A DNA stretch of 64,000 nt. Origin: Torymus aiolomorphi. Taxonomy: Eukaryota; Arthropoda; Insecta; Hymenoptera; Torymidae. A program made the translations under genes and the position numbers. The first letter of the stretch is position 1. Every line of letters starts with the position of its first letter. Positions 1 to 10,854 of this stretch are shown here, in pieces. The notes beneath the pieces were generated by a model. That model saw nothing but the letters and a program-made list of their open reading frames with translations. It was not told the DNA's origin and did not search any database. The DNA is taken from NCBI GenBank assembly GCA_036365515.1, contig CM070876.1:123026810-123090809 (forward strand), in the 5' to 3' direction.

Positions 1-781
1 TACCTATGGGTGGGAAAATCTAGCACTATTTCTAAAAAATATTTAAATGTTAAGATAGGTTGCAAATGTTTGTAGTATCGGACTATGTACAGGTACCATA
101 ACCATAAATTACAATACCTACACTTAACTGACTGCTAGCAGCAATATAAACACAGCTATCAACATATAGCAAGTACTGGTGATTTCAAACTTCTTTATAT
201 GGTGTATCCTTCCTTCTTGAGTCCCCTGTTGCTGCTGCTGCCGGTTCACTACCTCTTCTCAGCAGTTATCTCACTTCACTTGCACACAATCACAAGCGTA
301 CCTCGTACGTACCCGCTCGCTTGCAGCCGAGAGTCCGAGACACCTTCACCTAACACATGCGTGAATGCGTCTCGCGATAACGGAGCTGCGACCCGTCAAA
401 GTGAGGTTATGGCTGTACAGTACGCGGCGTCCGCCTCGTGGGTGTGCTCTGCACGCGGTGCGAACCAGGGTATAGGTACCGTACCTCGTCGTCGTCGTGG
501 TCGGTGATCAGCTCGCATTGTTGTCACTTCAGCGGGGGCTGCAGGGGTGCGTCGCGGCTCGACACCCGGCAGTGCTCAGCGTCATGCTGTCATGCACGAT
601 AAACATCACACGTATCTAATACATCATACACGAACAATATGACTATGACCATTGCGCGGTAACATGTCCGTAAGAGGCGGTCACTAGTGTCTTTTAGACG
701 GTAAATTTTTCGCTTATTAACTTTACTATTTACCGCATGATAACAAAAACTATTTTTTTTTTTTGAATATTATGCAAAACC
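1..781. other. Non-coding start of window with a GC/CpG-rich patch
   Basis: No convincing gene is seen. Positions about 230-600 are much richer in G+C and CpG than the surrounding AT-rich DNA. A 102-codon open frame at 199-507 has no recognisable domain. The composition could mark a promoter or 5' exon of a host gene, but no splice-site pair or core promoter can be defended. The rest (1-200 and 600-781) is AT-rich without visible structure. Confidence 0.3.
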
Positions 782-970
782 ATGAGTGTATTGCCCTCCG
801 TAATCACATTATTAATCATTCTGCAATGTTTCACGTCGATATTTTAAGGCATCTAAGAATGGCATTTGAACGAAATTTTCGTTCAAATGCCATTCTTAAA
901 CGCTTCCGAATATTGACTTGGGATTTTGTAGAATGATTAATGATGTTATTACGGAGGGCAATACACTCAT
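782..970. mobile_element. Short palindromic MITE-like element
   Basis: Arms 782-821 and 930-970 are nearly perfect inverted repeats starting TGAGTGTATTGCC. A second inner palindrome, about 855-898, is centred on GAACGAAATTTTCGTTC. The whole 189 bp can fold into one hairpin. It has no coding capacity. The TGAG start resembles the other palindromic elements in this window, but a target duplication is not clear. Confidence 0.7.
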
Positions 971-1059
971 TATTTTTCATATATCGTTATATTTTTTTTT
1001 CTACTAAAAACAAGATGGTTTTTGCTCGGTCGGTAAAATTGAGTTTGACACCCCCTTAA

Positions 1060-1660
1060 AGTTATACCGGAAGATTCCGAGTGGATTCAGGACTAACCTT
1101 TTTAGGAAGCTTCCATGCCGAAAATGTTAGGAAAGATTAACAGAAAGGTTCCCAAAGTGCTACGGTGAAATGTTACTCAAGACTTACGAGAATGTTTCCA
1201 CGAGGTTTACATAAACCATTACTGAAATCGGCACTGGAAGCTTCGCGGAAGGCTCTTGGAAGCTAACATAAAGCTTCTAGGAAGATCGAAAGTTAAATTA
1301 CATGTAAAGATTGCGGGAAGTTTTTGAAATACAGTCCAGGAAGCTTCCTATGGAAGTTCCAATTCAACCTTGAGGAAAATTTTGAAGGAAGACTCCAGGA
1401 AGTATTTCAAGCAGGGTTCCTAACATATTATAAAAAATAGCTGGCTTAAGGATATAATGGAAACTTTCAAAAGGGTTCCAAAGTAACATTCCTAAGAAGC
1501 TATTAGCAAGTTTTACGGAAGGTTGACAAGAAGGTTCCAAAAGTGCTGCGGTAAAATGCCACTTGAAATTTTCGGGAAAGCTTTTAGAAAGCTTACATAA
1601 AAGTTTACAGAAGATCAGCACTGGAAGTTTCGCGGAAGGTTCCAACTTGGAAGCTTCATA
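1060..1660. repeat. Degenerate GGAAGCTTCC-type repeat field, block 1
   Basis: Imperfect short units around GGAAGCTTCC and GGAAGGTTCC recur every 20-40 bp without a strict period. The unit is itself palindromic, so both strands look alike. A minus-strand open frame here (1364-1645) is only a by-product of the repeat. A related field lies at 4550-5370. Confidence 0.6.
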
Positions 1661-2339
1661 GATTCATAGATCGTCTGATAATCATCTTATTTTGAAAATC
1701 GAGAAAGTTCAGGCGCGTTGCGTGCGCTCTTCCTTTGCCTTTATTATATTATGCCTGTTACGAAACCAATTTGTAAATCCGTTCGTATTGAAATTCACTT
1801 TTATACACACATATATATACATAAATAATTAGAGATTTTCTTTTAAATAATTTCTTCAAAACTCTGTCTTGGTCTCAAATTATGAGTTACCAATTTCGTG
1901 CACGAATTTTCATTCGGGGCCACAGCTGTCTCTTAACCAATTTTTGAAATTGATGAACAGAGACCGCGGGATAGGCTCGAAGAGGCGCACTTGTAGACGT
2001 TCTGGTCGGCTGAGACATTCTTTTAAAGTGTTACCATAGCGACCGTTTCACTTTAAACATAACAAAAAAAGAACAAAATAGTTTCATTCTATGATTGAAG
2101 CGCAATACGTTCGGATGTATTTCAATCTGTCTATATTACGTTGACTAATAATAAAAAATAAATATTGATCCACTATTCTTTGACTTTATTAATTCTTTTA
2201 CGAACAATGCCTATGCAATAAATAACCGAAAATTTATTCAATATTATTTATTGAAACTTGGATTGTATTTGTCTGTTTATTGCTACAATACAAAAATTTG
2301 GAGGTTATAATATACAATTAAAGTTTGGAGGTATAATAT

Positions 2340-2720
2340 TTTATGAAAGGTTCCTTCGTAATATTTCTGCAATGTATCGCCTTATCGTTTCAGGTAATAT
2401 TGTTGGAATATTTTAAAAACGTTTCTTGATTTACTAATAAATAATTTTTCGATTTGATGGAGAAGTTTACGTCGCTTTTAATGAAATATATCATGAAATA
2501 TTTATCTTTAAGATTTCTGCAATGTATCGCTTTTGTCATTTCTCGGAATGCTTCCGAAATAATTAAAAAACATTTATAGAATTATGGAAAAATAGTTCTT
2601 CAATATAATGTTGAATATTACGTCATTATTGGTAAAATATTATAATTAAATGTCTCTGCAATCTTTCCGTAATGTATCGCCTTATCAATTCTCGGAATAT
2701 CTCACAAATGTTTCACAAAC
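2340..2720. repeat. About 150-bp degenerate tandem repeat, three units
   Basis: Three units share TTTCTGCAATGTATCGC-like starts (near 2360, 2512 and 2665) followed by CGTTTCTTGAATT-like ends. They are diverged and AT-rich. No coding potential is visible. Confidence 0.45.
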
Positions 2721-2724
2721 GTTT

Positions 2725-4015
2725 CTTGAATTGTAATATCGATAAGTAGGAATCTTCATTTTTGTCATTTTCATGCAATTTTTCGCCGAGTATATGAGAA
2801 TATCTCTAGAACTTTTAATGTTCAGTGTTTAAAAAAAAACAATTTTTTTGTTCGAGCACTTACTTATATATTCAAAGCTTGCTTTACTCGTTTTTTAGTT
2901 TTTTTTTTTTTAATGAAAGCAACATAATCCCATTTTACGAGTATATCGAAAAATTTTTTTTTATAATATAAATGACGAACTTATTTGGCTTAATCCTATC
3001 AAACTTGTATTACATTTTAAATACATCATTTTGACAATTTAACTACGTTTTTCTAAAATATTAAGTTAGTGATTACAATGACTTTTGGAATATAAAATTC
3101 AAAATTCAGCGTGTGCTTATCAAAAATCTATTTTTTCTTTTTTTTGCTTAATGAGTTAACGCTTGAGAAGTAATTTTTTGAAGACGCATGACTTTTAAAC
3201 AATGCGTGGCATACCCACGTGCAACAAATCAAATGATTGTATTTTTAATAAAGAATGAAATCTGATAGCCATATTAAGAAAATTCTTTATGTTAAAAGGT
3301 ATGGAACAGAATTACTATGAAAATTTTTATTTTTGAGAAATGACTGATACAACTTTCTTGATTCTAGATTTCAAATATATTGTAGGCACATCTCTGAAAT
3401 TAGGTTTTTCTACTTACGCTTTATACGTAACTGGAACGATTGTTTCATACATGGTACATTTAAAAAACATTTATTTTTACCTATTTAGTTTGCTGAAAGT
3501 ATATATTTCTTATTAAAAAGATCTAAAAAGTTGCTGTACCGTGAAAATTAAAAGTTCTCGAGATATCCCCATATCTCATGATAGTACTAATAGAATCGCT
3601 AAGAAAATTCTGAATATAGTATTTATGTATAGAAAGGACGTGAAAATTGTGTTCTTCGAAAGGAATGTTTGAAAGTTAAATTATTAAATAATTAAATTGG
3701 GTTAATTTTGGACTCCACATGGCCAAAAAAGGAATATAATGAAAAATATACGGTAATATTTTTTTTATTATAGCTTATCAAATCTTCAACTTGAATGGTC
3801 TACCTGGAGTCTAAAATCAACCCAATTTCATTATTTGATAAATTAACTTTCAGACATTCATTTAGAAAAACACAATTTTGACGTCCGTTCTATATATAAA
3901 TACTATACTCAGAATTTTTTGAGCGATTCTATTCGTACTATCATAAGATATACTCGTTGAAAAATTGCATAAAAATGACAAAAAGCAGATTCCTACTTAT
4001 CGACATTACAATTTT
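2725..4015. repeat. Nested inverted repeat, AT-rich
   Basis: An outer pair (about 2725-2800 and 3945-4015, sharing the motif ATCGATAAGTAGGAATC and its complement) encloses an inner pair (about 3555-3725 and 3803-3962, containing GGGTTAATTTTGGACTCC and its complement). Part of the inner arm recurs directly at 4047-4130. It looks like an old palindromic transposable element. No gene is seen in it or in the flanking 4130-4330. Confidence 0.5.
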
Positions 4016-4340
4016 TTTTTATTTCAAAAATTTCTAAACAATTTTTTGGAAAAACACAATTATTAGGCCCACCGTATATATAAATACTATACTAAGAATT
4101 TTCTTAAACCATTCAATTAGAATTTTCATAAATTATTTAATCAACATAATGAAATGCCAAATATAAAAATATGTTTATTCAGAGTAATAATTCCGACACC
4201 ATAATTTTTTAATTTACCGCATTAAATATATAATTTTTGAAATGCATTAATATTTTAAATAAAATAATCAAAATAATAACAATTAAATAATCGTGAAAAG
4301 TGTAACTTATTTAGATGAAAATGTCCGAACTCCTTCAAGC

Positions 4341-4412
4341 GAGCGATAGCGTAACGGATAGCATGCGTTTGTAGTAACCCAAGGATCGTGGGTTCGATTC
4401 CCGGTCAGGTCA
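4341..4412 (+). pseudogene. tRNA-like sequence (pseudo-tRNA or SINE head)
   Basis: The internal Pol III promoter elements are perfect: an A box TAGCGTAACGG at 4347-4357 and a B box GGTTCGATTCC at 4391-4401, at tRNA-like spacing. The anticodon arm could present GTA (Tyr), but its stem has a mismatch. The T stem pairs only four bases, and the 3' side GTCAGGTC has no good 5' acceptor partner. It is therefore probably a decayed tRNA or the head of a tRNA-derived SINE. An AT-rich stretch follows without a clear tail. Confidence 0.45.
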
Positions 4413-4549
4413 AAAAATTTTATGTGAAATTTTTTCTGCGATTATAAAATGGCGATTAATATAGGTAGAAATAAGTTCTAAAGAATATGTGCGAATTGCT
4501 AATACTTTTTAATTAGAGAATTTCTAATATTTATAGCTTTAAGTTACTC

Positions 4550-5370
4550 TTTCAAGAACTTGGAAAAAGCTTCCTAAAAGCTTACTGGAAGGTTCCTACA
4601 GACTACCTGAAACTTCCAGAACCATATTTGAAAGCTAACCGAAAGCTTACTGGAAAGTTCATAAAGTCTACTTGAAACTTTCGGTAACTTTTTCGAAAGA
4701 TTCCTGAAAGTTTTCTAGAAGGTTCCCACAGACTACCTGAAGCTTCCAGTAACTTATTTGAAAACTAACTGATGCTTACTGGAAGATTCCGATAGTCTAC
4801 TTGAAACTTTCAGTAACTTTTTCGAAAGATTCCTGCAAGTTTCCTGGAAGATTCCTACATCCTCCATGAAACGTACAGTAATTTTTTCGGAGGCTCCCTT
4901 AAGTTCCTGAAAGGTTCCTGAAAGGATTCTTACACAGTTCCTGAAATCTTCCAAGGTAGCTTCTCGTTATGAATTTGACCTAGACATTATGTACTGCCGG
5001 GAAGCTTTCATGGAACCTTTCTGGAAGCTTCCATTCTCAAACTGACATAAATCGATTCTGAAGTCTTGTAGGAAGTATTTTTTAAAGCTTTCTGTAATCT
5101 TTCGAGGAGGACTACTGGAAGATTCCCGCAGCCTACATGAAGCTTTCAGGAACTTTTTGAAAGCTTCCTGAAAAGTTCCTAGAAAGTTTCCGAAAGCTTC
5201 CTGAAAATTGTCTGAAACAGTTCCTGCAATCTTCCGAGGAAGCTTTTTGTCACGAATTTAACCCAGACATAAGGTAATTTCAGGAAGCTTTCGTGGAAGC
5301 TTTCCTGAAGCATACAAAACTTTCATGAAATCTTCCAGGAAATTTCTAGTAAGCTTTCATGCTATGTGGG
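4550..5370. repeat. Degenerate GGAAGCTTCC-type repeat field, block 2
   Basis: This resembles 1060-1660. Units such as TTCCTGAAAG, GGAAGGTTCC and AAGCTTCC recur with partial higher-order repetition of about 80-110 bp; for example CACAGACTACCTGAA-like stretches recur near 4600, 4730 and 5110. A 66-codon minus-strand open frame inside it reflects the repeat. 5371-5656 is AT-rich with nothing recognisable. Confidence 0.6.
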
Positions 5371-5656
5371 ATTTAAAAAAATTTTGATTGTTATCATTTG
5401 AACATTACGAAAAATGTTATTAATAAAATTTTTCTTTAATATAATCCTTTAAGGGTTCATATGTATTTTAGGAACTAATTGTATATTTTTATTGATCCTT
5501 TTTTATATGTAGTTAATTGTTAGGACATAATTTGTTATTGTTAAAGAAGGATAAATTATTGTTAAAAAAATTAATTTTTTTGACTTCTCATAATTATTTT
5601 AACTCTTAAACTTTTTTGTAAAATATTCATTAATTTTTATCATTTCAATTTAATTA

Positions 5657-6022
5657 TTATTTATATGTTTCAATTAAAGTTTTTATATAATTCATATTAT
5701 ACTCTTTAAGTAAGTTATTATTATACTCCTTATACTTACTTTCTTCTTTTTCATATTTTACCACCATTTCGTTTAACCTATCAAGTTTAACGCCATCTTT
5801 TAGATTATCTACTTCATTATATTTATTTTGTTCTGGATTCCAAATCAATGGAATTTGTCCTTGTGTGATATCATTATTATATTTATTTATTTCATTAATT
5901 AAATCATGTTCATATTCATCTTCCGCATTAATATGATTTTGTAGTTGTTTATTTATTTCATCCAAATATCTTGCATGCTGTATACTTTCTACTTCGACAT
6001 ATATTTTCTGTGTTGGATCCCA
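5657..6022 (-). CDS. Unrecognised ORF with an internal duplication
   Basis: An open frame of 121 codons runs on the minus strand directly after a stop. The first ATG is at 5965 (102 residues), so the coding part upstream of it is either a fragment or an exon. The protein is Lys/Asn/Glu-rich, without signal peptide or membrane segment. It contains two related stretches: one begins W-D-P-T-Q-K-x-Y-x-E-V-E and the other W-N-P-E-Q-N-K-Y-N-E-V-D, about 50 residues apart. This indicates an internal tandem duplication. It lies downstream, on the same strand, of a Helitron 5' end at 7302, so it may be Helitron cargo. I do not recognise the family. Confidence 0.4.
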   Translation of the reverse strand, partial: WDPTQKIYVEVESIQHARYLDEINKQLQNHINAEDEYEHDLINEINKYNNDITQGQIPLIWNPEQNKYNEVDNLKDGVKLDRLNEMVVKYEKEESKYKEYNNNLLKEYNMNYIKTLIETYK

Positions 6023-6299
6023 TTAATAATTTATTTTTTTTTAGGTAAAAAGTTCAAAAATAATAACAGAAAGAAAGGATAATGAAATAGTGGTTATGTA
6101 GGGCTCCAGGCGAAGGATACAACTTTAAACGAAATCCAACGCGCCTATTCACAGTAGTTATATATTATACTGATAAAAATTTTTATGAACAATAGAATTG
6201 TTTTTAACTACACATTTATATCTTTCTAAAAAAAACAATTCCAAAAGAATTGCTTCTAAAAATTTTTCTAACAGGAAAAGTCATGTAAAGCGGTTGTTT

Positions 6300-6463
6300 A
6301 AGAGACATTGAGGGGGGCTGAGGAGGGGGTGAGGAGGGGTGAGGAGGGGGCGAGGATGGGGTGAGGGGGGCGGGGGGTCTAATAAAATAATAATTCACGA
6401 AATAACGTAAAAAATGACAGAATTTTATATTATTTTGAGGAGGGAGTGAGGAGGGGGTGAGGG
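6300..6463. repeat. G-rich minisatellite (GAGGAGGGGGT units)
   Basis: Repeats of GAGGAGGGGGTGAGGAGGGG type carry many G-runs on the plus strand, interrupted at 6385-6435 by AT-rich sequence. The tract sits inside the 5' region of a minus-strand Helitron (5' end at 7302). Similar G-rich tracts occur near each other Helitron 5' end in this window. The G-runs could form G-quadruplexes. Confidence 0.6.
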
Positions 6464-7264
6464 CCCTGTTGAAAATATCCATGTGGATTTTACATTGATT
6501 TCCACATGGAATCCATATGGAATCCATATGGAATCTATACGGATTCCATATGGATTCCACATCGATTCCATGTGAAAATCAGTCCCAAATCGTCCTGTGG
6601 ATTTCCACATGGAATTCCATATAGATTTCTATATGAATTTTTCTACAAACATTTGTAAAACAAAATCCGTATGGATTTCCATGCAGATTTCCATGGAGAA
6701 ATCCAGGTAAAAACGATATGATCCATATAGATTTCCATATGGATTTCCATGTGGTAATTTGAATGTTTATAAAAATGTTTATTTATAAAATTTTTAAATT
6801 TTTTTACTAGGGATACGTTTTTTACCATATCAGTAAAGCATAAAAAATTATAAACTATAATTTCCTCTTATGTAATTCTTCGAAAAGATTCTACAGTACT
6901 TGTTGTCAAAAATATGTATCCTAGTAAAAAAAATATAACAATTTTATAAATAAACATTTTTATAAACATTAAAATTACCATATGGAAATCCATGTGGAAA
7001 TCTATATGGATCATGTCGTTTTTACCTGGATTTCCCCATGGAAATCTACATGGAAATCCATACGGATTTTGTTTTACAAATGTTTGTAGAAAAATTCATA
7101 TAGAAATATGGAATTCCATGTGGAAGTCCACAGGACGATTTGGGACTGATTTCCACATGGAATCGACATGGAATCCATATGGAATCCGTATAGATTCCAT
7201 ATGGATTCCATATCGATTCCATGTGGAAATCAGTGTAAAATCCACATGGATATTTTCAACAGGG
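6464..7264. mobile_element. Foldback element with CCCTGTTGAAAAT ends, copy 1
   Basis: The left end CCCTGTTGAAAATATCCATG is mirrored by the right end ending in ATTTTCAACAGGG. Arms of about 380 bp are filled with alternating TCCATATGGA/TCCACATGGA-type units and are near-complementary. The centre, about 6840-6960, carries AAACGTATCC-like motifs. It lies inside a G-rich minisatellite. A second copy is at 34574-35379. Open frames inside it (repeats of MDSIWIPYGF type) are products of the short repeats, not genes. Confidence 0.8.
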
Positions 7265-7301
7265 GGGGGCTACGTAGTAACATTCCTCTATATAATATAG
7301 G

Positions 7302-7304
7302 AAG

Positions 7305-7349
<45 letters not shown>
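7302..7349 (-). repeat. Helitron 5' end abutting a (TA)n tract
   Basis: Read on the minus strand, the sequence leaving the (TA)n tract (7308-7349) begins TCCTATATTATATAGAGG. This matches the 5' end at 11148 (TCCCTATATTATATAGGCG) and resembles those of H1-H3 (TCTTACTATACTATATAG). A G-rich tract follows in all of them. This element (H5) would extend leftward. I could not find its 3' end. Confidence 0.5.
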
Positions 7350-7350
<1 letters not shown>

Positions 7351-8500
7351 TAGGGGGGCTTCGCCCCCTCCTCGCTCCGCTCGCCAACCCCCATTTTCAG
7401 AGAGAAACTTTATAATAATGAAGTATGAAACTATCAAATTTTGACAATATGAAATTTTGATGGGTAAAATATCGGACTTAAGACGAATCAAAGGTAAAGG
7501 ATATGAGCAATTCTCTAGAACTTTTAACTGTTACCGTACTGTAACATATCTTATGGTTCTAAGATATTTAGCTATAAAAGTCAAGCAAATATTTATAAAG
7601 TCCACTTCCAGTAACATGTTCCAGTACATAGTACTCACTTTTAAACAAGAATAAGCTCTGTCGGAAATCTGAAAAGGCCTAAATTTAGAGGTTTTGCATG
7701 CGAAACGTAGGAAATTTTCATTCTTTTTACACCAATAAAAAAATAACTATTTTGTAAATGCTTTACTAACTTTCTTAAGCTATCATCCTTTGTTTAGTAT
7801 TCAAAAATATGTTGTCGGATTGAATGTGCCTACGTTTAAAAAAAAAGTGCATAGCATTATCTCTGCGACACTGTATTTTGGTAAAAATCAGAAATAAACT
7901 TTATTTGTCGATTAAAAAAAATAGCTATTGTATTTTTTTAACTTTCTGGAGCGTAAATTACTCATCTTGGAGAGACGAACAAAAGGCGACTTTTGTTATA
8001 AGTGTGCCTCTTATGGAAAGTAAAGTATGATCTACTAAAACACACGGTGTCGATGCGCCCCTCGCCTAAAAAATTATCATTTTTTGGTGGCACACGTAAA
8101 CAACAGTATATACCTCTAATGTAAGTATGGCTCTTTTTACTACACACAATTTCTCAAAAAAATTCACTGGGTGTCTAACGAAATTTTTGTTTATTTAAAA
8201 AAAAATCAAAAAAGAAAGTGATTGTAAGGCAGTTTTACGTGCATTTGCTCACGCTTACTCGTACATGCATAAGCATACGAAATAAAAAAACTATGTTTAA
8301 AAATGAGGAGCTGACCCTTTTTATTGTTATTTGGGGTACCTAAAACAGAAAGAAGTGAGTTTTGTGTATGTGCCTCAACATTAAATTTTAAAATTTCTAT
8401 TTAGCTAAAAGTTAAAAGTTCCAGAGAAATACTCATATACTATTTATGTTCTTTATTATTGCTTCAGAGCAATGAAATATCGTTATATTAATTGAATAAA

Positions 8501-8885
8501 TAGTATAGAAAATTGATCATATTAGGAGGTGATTTTCGGCAAATTCTCCCAGTTATGAAATGTGGTCACAAAAATAGTATAATTGAAGAAACAATTAAAT
8601 TTTCTGCGTTATGGTCTCTTTTTAAAGTTTTAAAATTAAATCAAAATATTCGTTCGGAAAATAAAGAATTTGCTTCACTATTGTTAGAATTGGGTGAAGG
8701 AAAAATTAATCCATTTATTATTTCAAATAAATGGAAAACGAATAATATTTGTAAAGAAATTTATAGTAACATTAATATTAAAACTTCAATAGATCGTGTA
8801 ATCTTAACCGCTCATAATAAAGATACTAACATTATTAATAATAAAGTTTTAGAATTATTGAATAAAAAAAGACGCAAGCTAAAAA
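8501..8885 (+). pseudogene. Helitron Pif1-type helicase fragment, first part
   Basis: The frame begins abruptly at the residues of helicase motif III (IILGGDFRQILPVM) and continues through a conserved stretch ending NKVLELLN. It is clearly homologous to the helicase of H2 (42200-42560) but distinctly diverged, so it belongs to a different Helitron subfamily. Motifs I and II are absent and a stop lies just upstream, so this copy is 5'-truncated near 8507. The reading frame is then broken by the insert at about 8886-9505. An inactive remnant. Confidence 0.75.
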
Positions 8886-8956
8886 ATGAAAAGAAATTAT
8901 CTTTCTTTTTGCTCTCGTCCACCGAATCTGGTGAAGGTCCCGAGCATACAAAATAA

Positions 8957-9018
8957 GGTGTTTCGTACTGGCTACTGGATTCGACTCATCAGTGATGACG
9001 GCTACTCATCAGACACTC
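8957..9018 (-). ncRNA. Hammerhead ribozyme-like motif, degenerate copy
   Basis: Read on the minus strand: cleavage triplet GTC (9014-9012), stem I TGATGA/TCATCA with loop GTAGCCG, core CTGATGA (8992-8986), then GAAA (8964-8961) and a four-pair stem III GTGT/ACAC. Stem II is damaged (only two clear pairs), so activity is doubtful. It is the inverted partner of the motif at 9233-9297. Confidence 0.5.
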
Positions 9019-9232
9019 AAAAGAAAGATAAATTCTTTTCATTTTTTAGCTTGCGTCAACTCGTTTTAAAATTTCATTCTTATAACTATTTAGCAAAGCG
9101 TATTAATTATCTCTTTCATAAACATTAGCGGCTAGAGTAGATATGTCGTTTTACCACCAGATGGAGTATCATTTCTCGAATGAGAAATAACACTCTATAC
9201 TTTACAAGTAAGTGCACGAATACCTTGTGGCA

Positions 9233-9297
9233 GGTGTCTGATGACGGCTACTGGATCATCACTGATGAGTCCAATCCAGTAGCCAGGACGAAACCCC
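9233..9297 (+). ncRNA. Hammerhead ribozyme-like motif, type I
   Basis: All conserved parts are present in order: GTC cleavage triplet (cut expected after C9238), stem I TGATGA (9239-9244) with TCATCA (9256-9261), core CTGATGA (9262-9268), stem II GTCC (9269-9272) with GGAC (9286-9289), then GAAA (9290-9293). Stem III is short (GGTGT/ACCCC) with one mismatch. The stem I loop (GGCTACTGGA) and stem II loop (TCCAGTAGCC) are complementary over 10 bases, which would give an unusually strong loop-loop contact, or alternatively a competing fold. Confidence 0.7.
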
Positions 9298-9506
9298 TTA
9301 TTTTGTATGCTCGGGACCTTCACCAGATTCGGTGGACGATGGCAAAAAGAAAGACAAATTCTTTTCACTTTTTAGCTTGCGTCAACTCGTTTTAAAATTT
9401 CATTCTTATAACTATTTAGCAAAGCGTATTAATTATCTCTTTCGAACAAAAAAGTACAAAATTATACAAAAAAGTACAAAATTATACAAAAAATATACTG
9501 AAATAC

Positions 9507-10067
9507 GTATATTATAGTTTAGATTATGCAACTCATAAAGGAGTTGATCAAACAGACGAAAATATTCATTTAAATTATCCAATTGAAATGCTTAACAATA
9601 TTAGAGAAGGTCTTCCACTTCATGAATTAAAATTGAAAGTAAATGCTATTGTTATGTTAATTAGAAATATAAGTATTGTACAAGGAATATGTAATGGTAC
9701 AGGTCTAAGAATAACTGGATTATATGCTCATAATGTTAAGGCAGAAATAATTACAGGCGAAAGAATTGGTGAAGAGGTTTTTATTCCACGAATAACATTA
9801 AATACTGCAGATTCATCTTCATTTCCTTTTATTCTTCACCGTAAACAATTTCCAATTGTATTAGCTTTTGCCATGACAATAAATAAATCTCAAGGACAGA
9901 GTTTCGATTCTATTGGAATTTTTATTAGACGACCGCTATTTTTACATGGTCAGTTATATGTTGCTTTATCCCGATGTAAGAATCCTAACAATATATTTAT
10001 TGAAAATTGTTCAGAAAATTCTTTAATAATAAATAACATTGTATGGAAAGAAATTTTTGAAATTTAA
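9507..10067 (+). pseudogene. Helitron Pif1-type helicase fragment, C-terminal part
   Basis: The frame resumes with residues corresponding to YYSLDYATHKGVDQ and runs to a natural stop. Late Pif1 motifs are intact: FAMTINKSQGQSFDSIGIF (motif V region) and HGQLYVALSRCKNP (motif VI with the arginine finger). The ending IENIVWKEI-type tail matches H1-H3. It is the continuation of the fragment at 8501-8885, separated by the ribozyme-bearing insert. It would act in Helitron rolling-circle transposition if whole; here it cannot. Confidence 0.8.
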
Positions 10068-10850
10068 TCTATAATTTACACTATAAGATTTGATGAGTGA
10101 AAATTTATGTCGCATTTGTATATGATCTCAATTTCTCCTAAGCTCAAGGAATTTATAACAATAATCATTTTAATTAAAATATTACCCTTTGTGAAAATAT
10201 AAGACATGTTGTATCTTCTCATAAGTTTAATATCATAAATAATCTGAATATTGTTATACATTTAATAAATAAATAATTCATAATTATTTAATATATTAAT
10301 GTGAAATATTTGTTTATTAAATGTAATAAAGATCTGAATTAATTTTCATTATAATTTAAACTTTGCACAATTTTTATTTTAGAGTAATTACAATAATAAG
10401 TAATAAAAATTAATTCACATCTTACATGGTGGAGGAAGGAAGGGCTAGGTTGGAGTCAAGGAGGATTACGGAGGGATGACTCCCATGCTTTTTAGGGCTA
10501 CTGGCGATGAATTCCATGGTTGTGTTTAGGCTCATTATATAAAAAATTATTGTGTAATTCTATATAAATTCGGCATGTCCCAAAATCATATATATATAAT
10601 TATTATTATTTCTTATATACAAAACGTAAGCTCAATGAAATAAAAAATTCAACGCGCCTATAACAGTACCTCAGTGGTGGTGTGGAAAGCTGTGCGAAAT
10701 GTGGTAATAGTTGAAAACATAATTGTTTATGTTGGTTCTAATAATAATTAGTATATTTTTGAGTTTTTTTAAATGTTCGAATTCAAAGATTTAGTGACAG
10801 TTTTCTCTTTGATGGTTTTTCGATTATCATAAAAAACAATAGTCCGGTAG
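10068..10850. other. AT-rich stretch without a gene
   Basis: Nothing coding is recognisable. A motif CAACGCGCCTAT near 10650 is shared with the minus-strand Helitron region near 6140, supporting homology between H4 and H5. The stretch probably includes the helicase 3' flank and Helitron internal sequence. Confidence 0.4.
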
Positions 10851-10854
10851 TAGT

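Larger units (their letters stand above)
8886..9505. mobile_element. Foldback insert carrying two hammerhead-like motifs
   Basis: This sequence splits a helicase reading frame. Left arm about 8915-9005 and right arm about 9235-9330 are inverted copies sharing CACCGAATCTGGTGAAGGTC and its complement. A direct repeat of about 95 bp (about 9022-9120 and 9350-9445, containing AGCTTGCGTCAACTCG) lies at both sides of the centre. Each arm carries a hammerhead ribozyme-like sequence, one per strand. No protein is encoded. It could be a retrozyme-like or Penelope-related fragment, or a DNA element that acquired ribozymes; the sequence does not decide. Confidence 0.6.

Noticed and set aside
199..507. 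102-codon open frame in the CpG-rich patch
   Set aside because: No domain, composition explained by GC content, no splice or promoter support.
6216..7353. Open frames rich in MDSIWIPYGF-type repeats (also 34593-35360)
   Set aside because: By-products of TCCATATGGA subrepeats in the foldback element on both strands.
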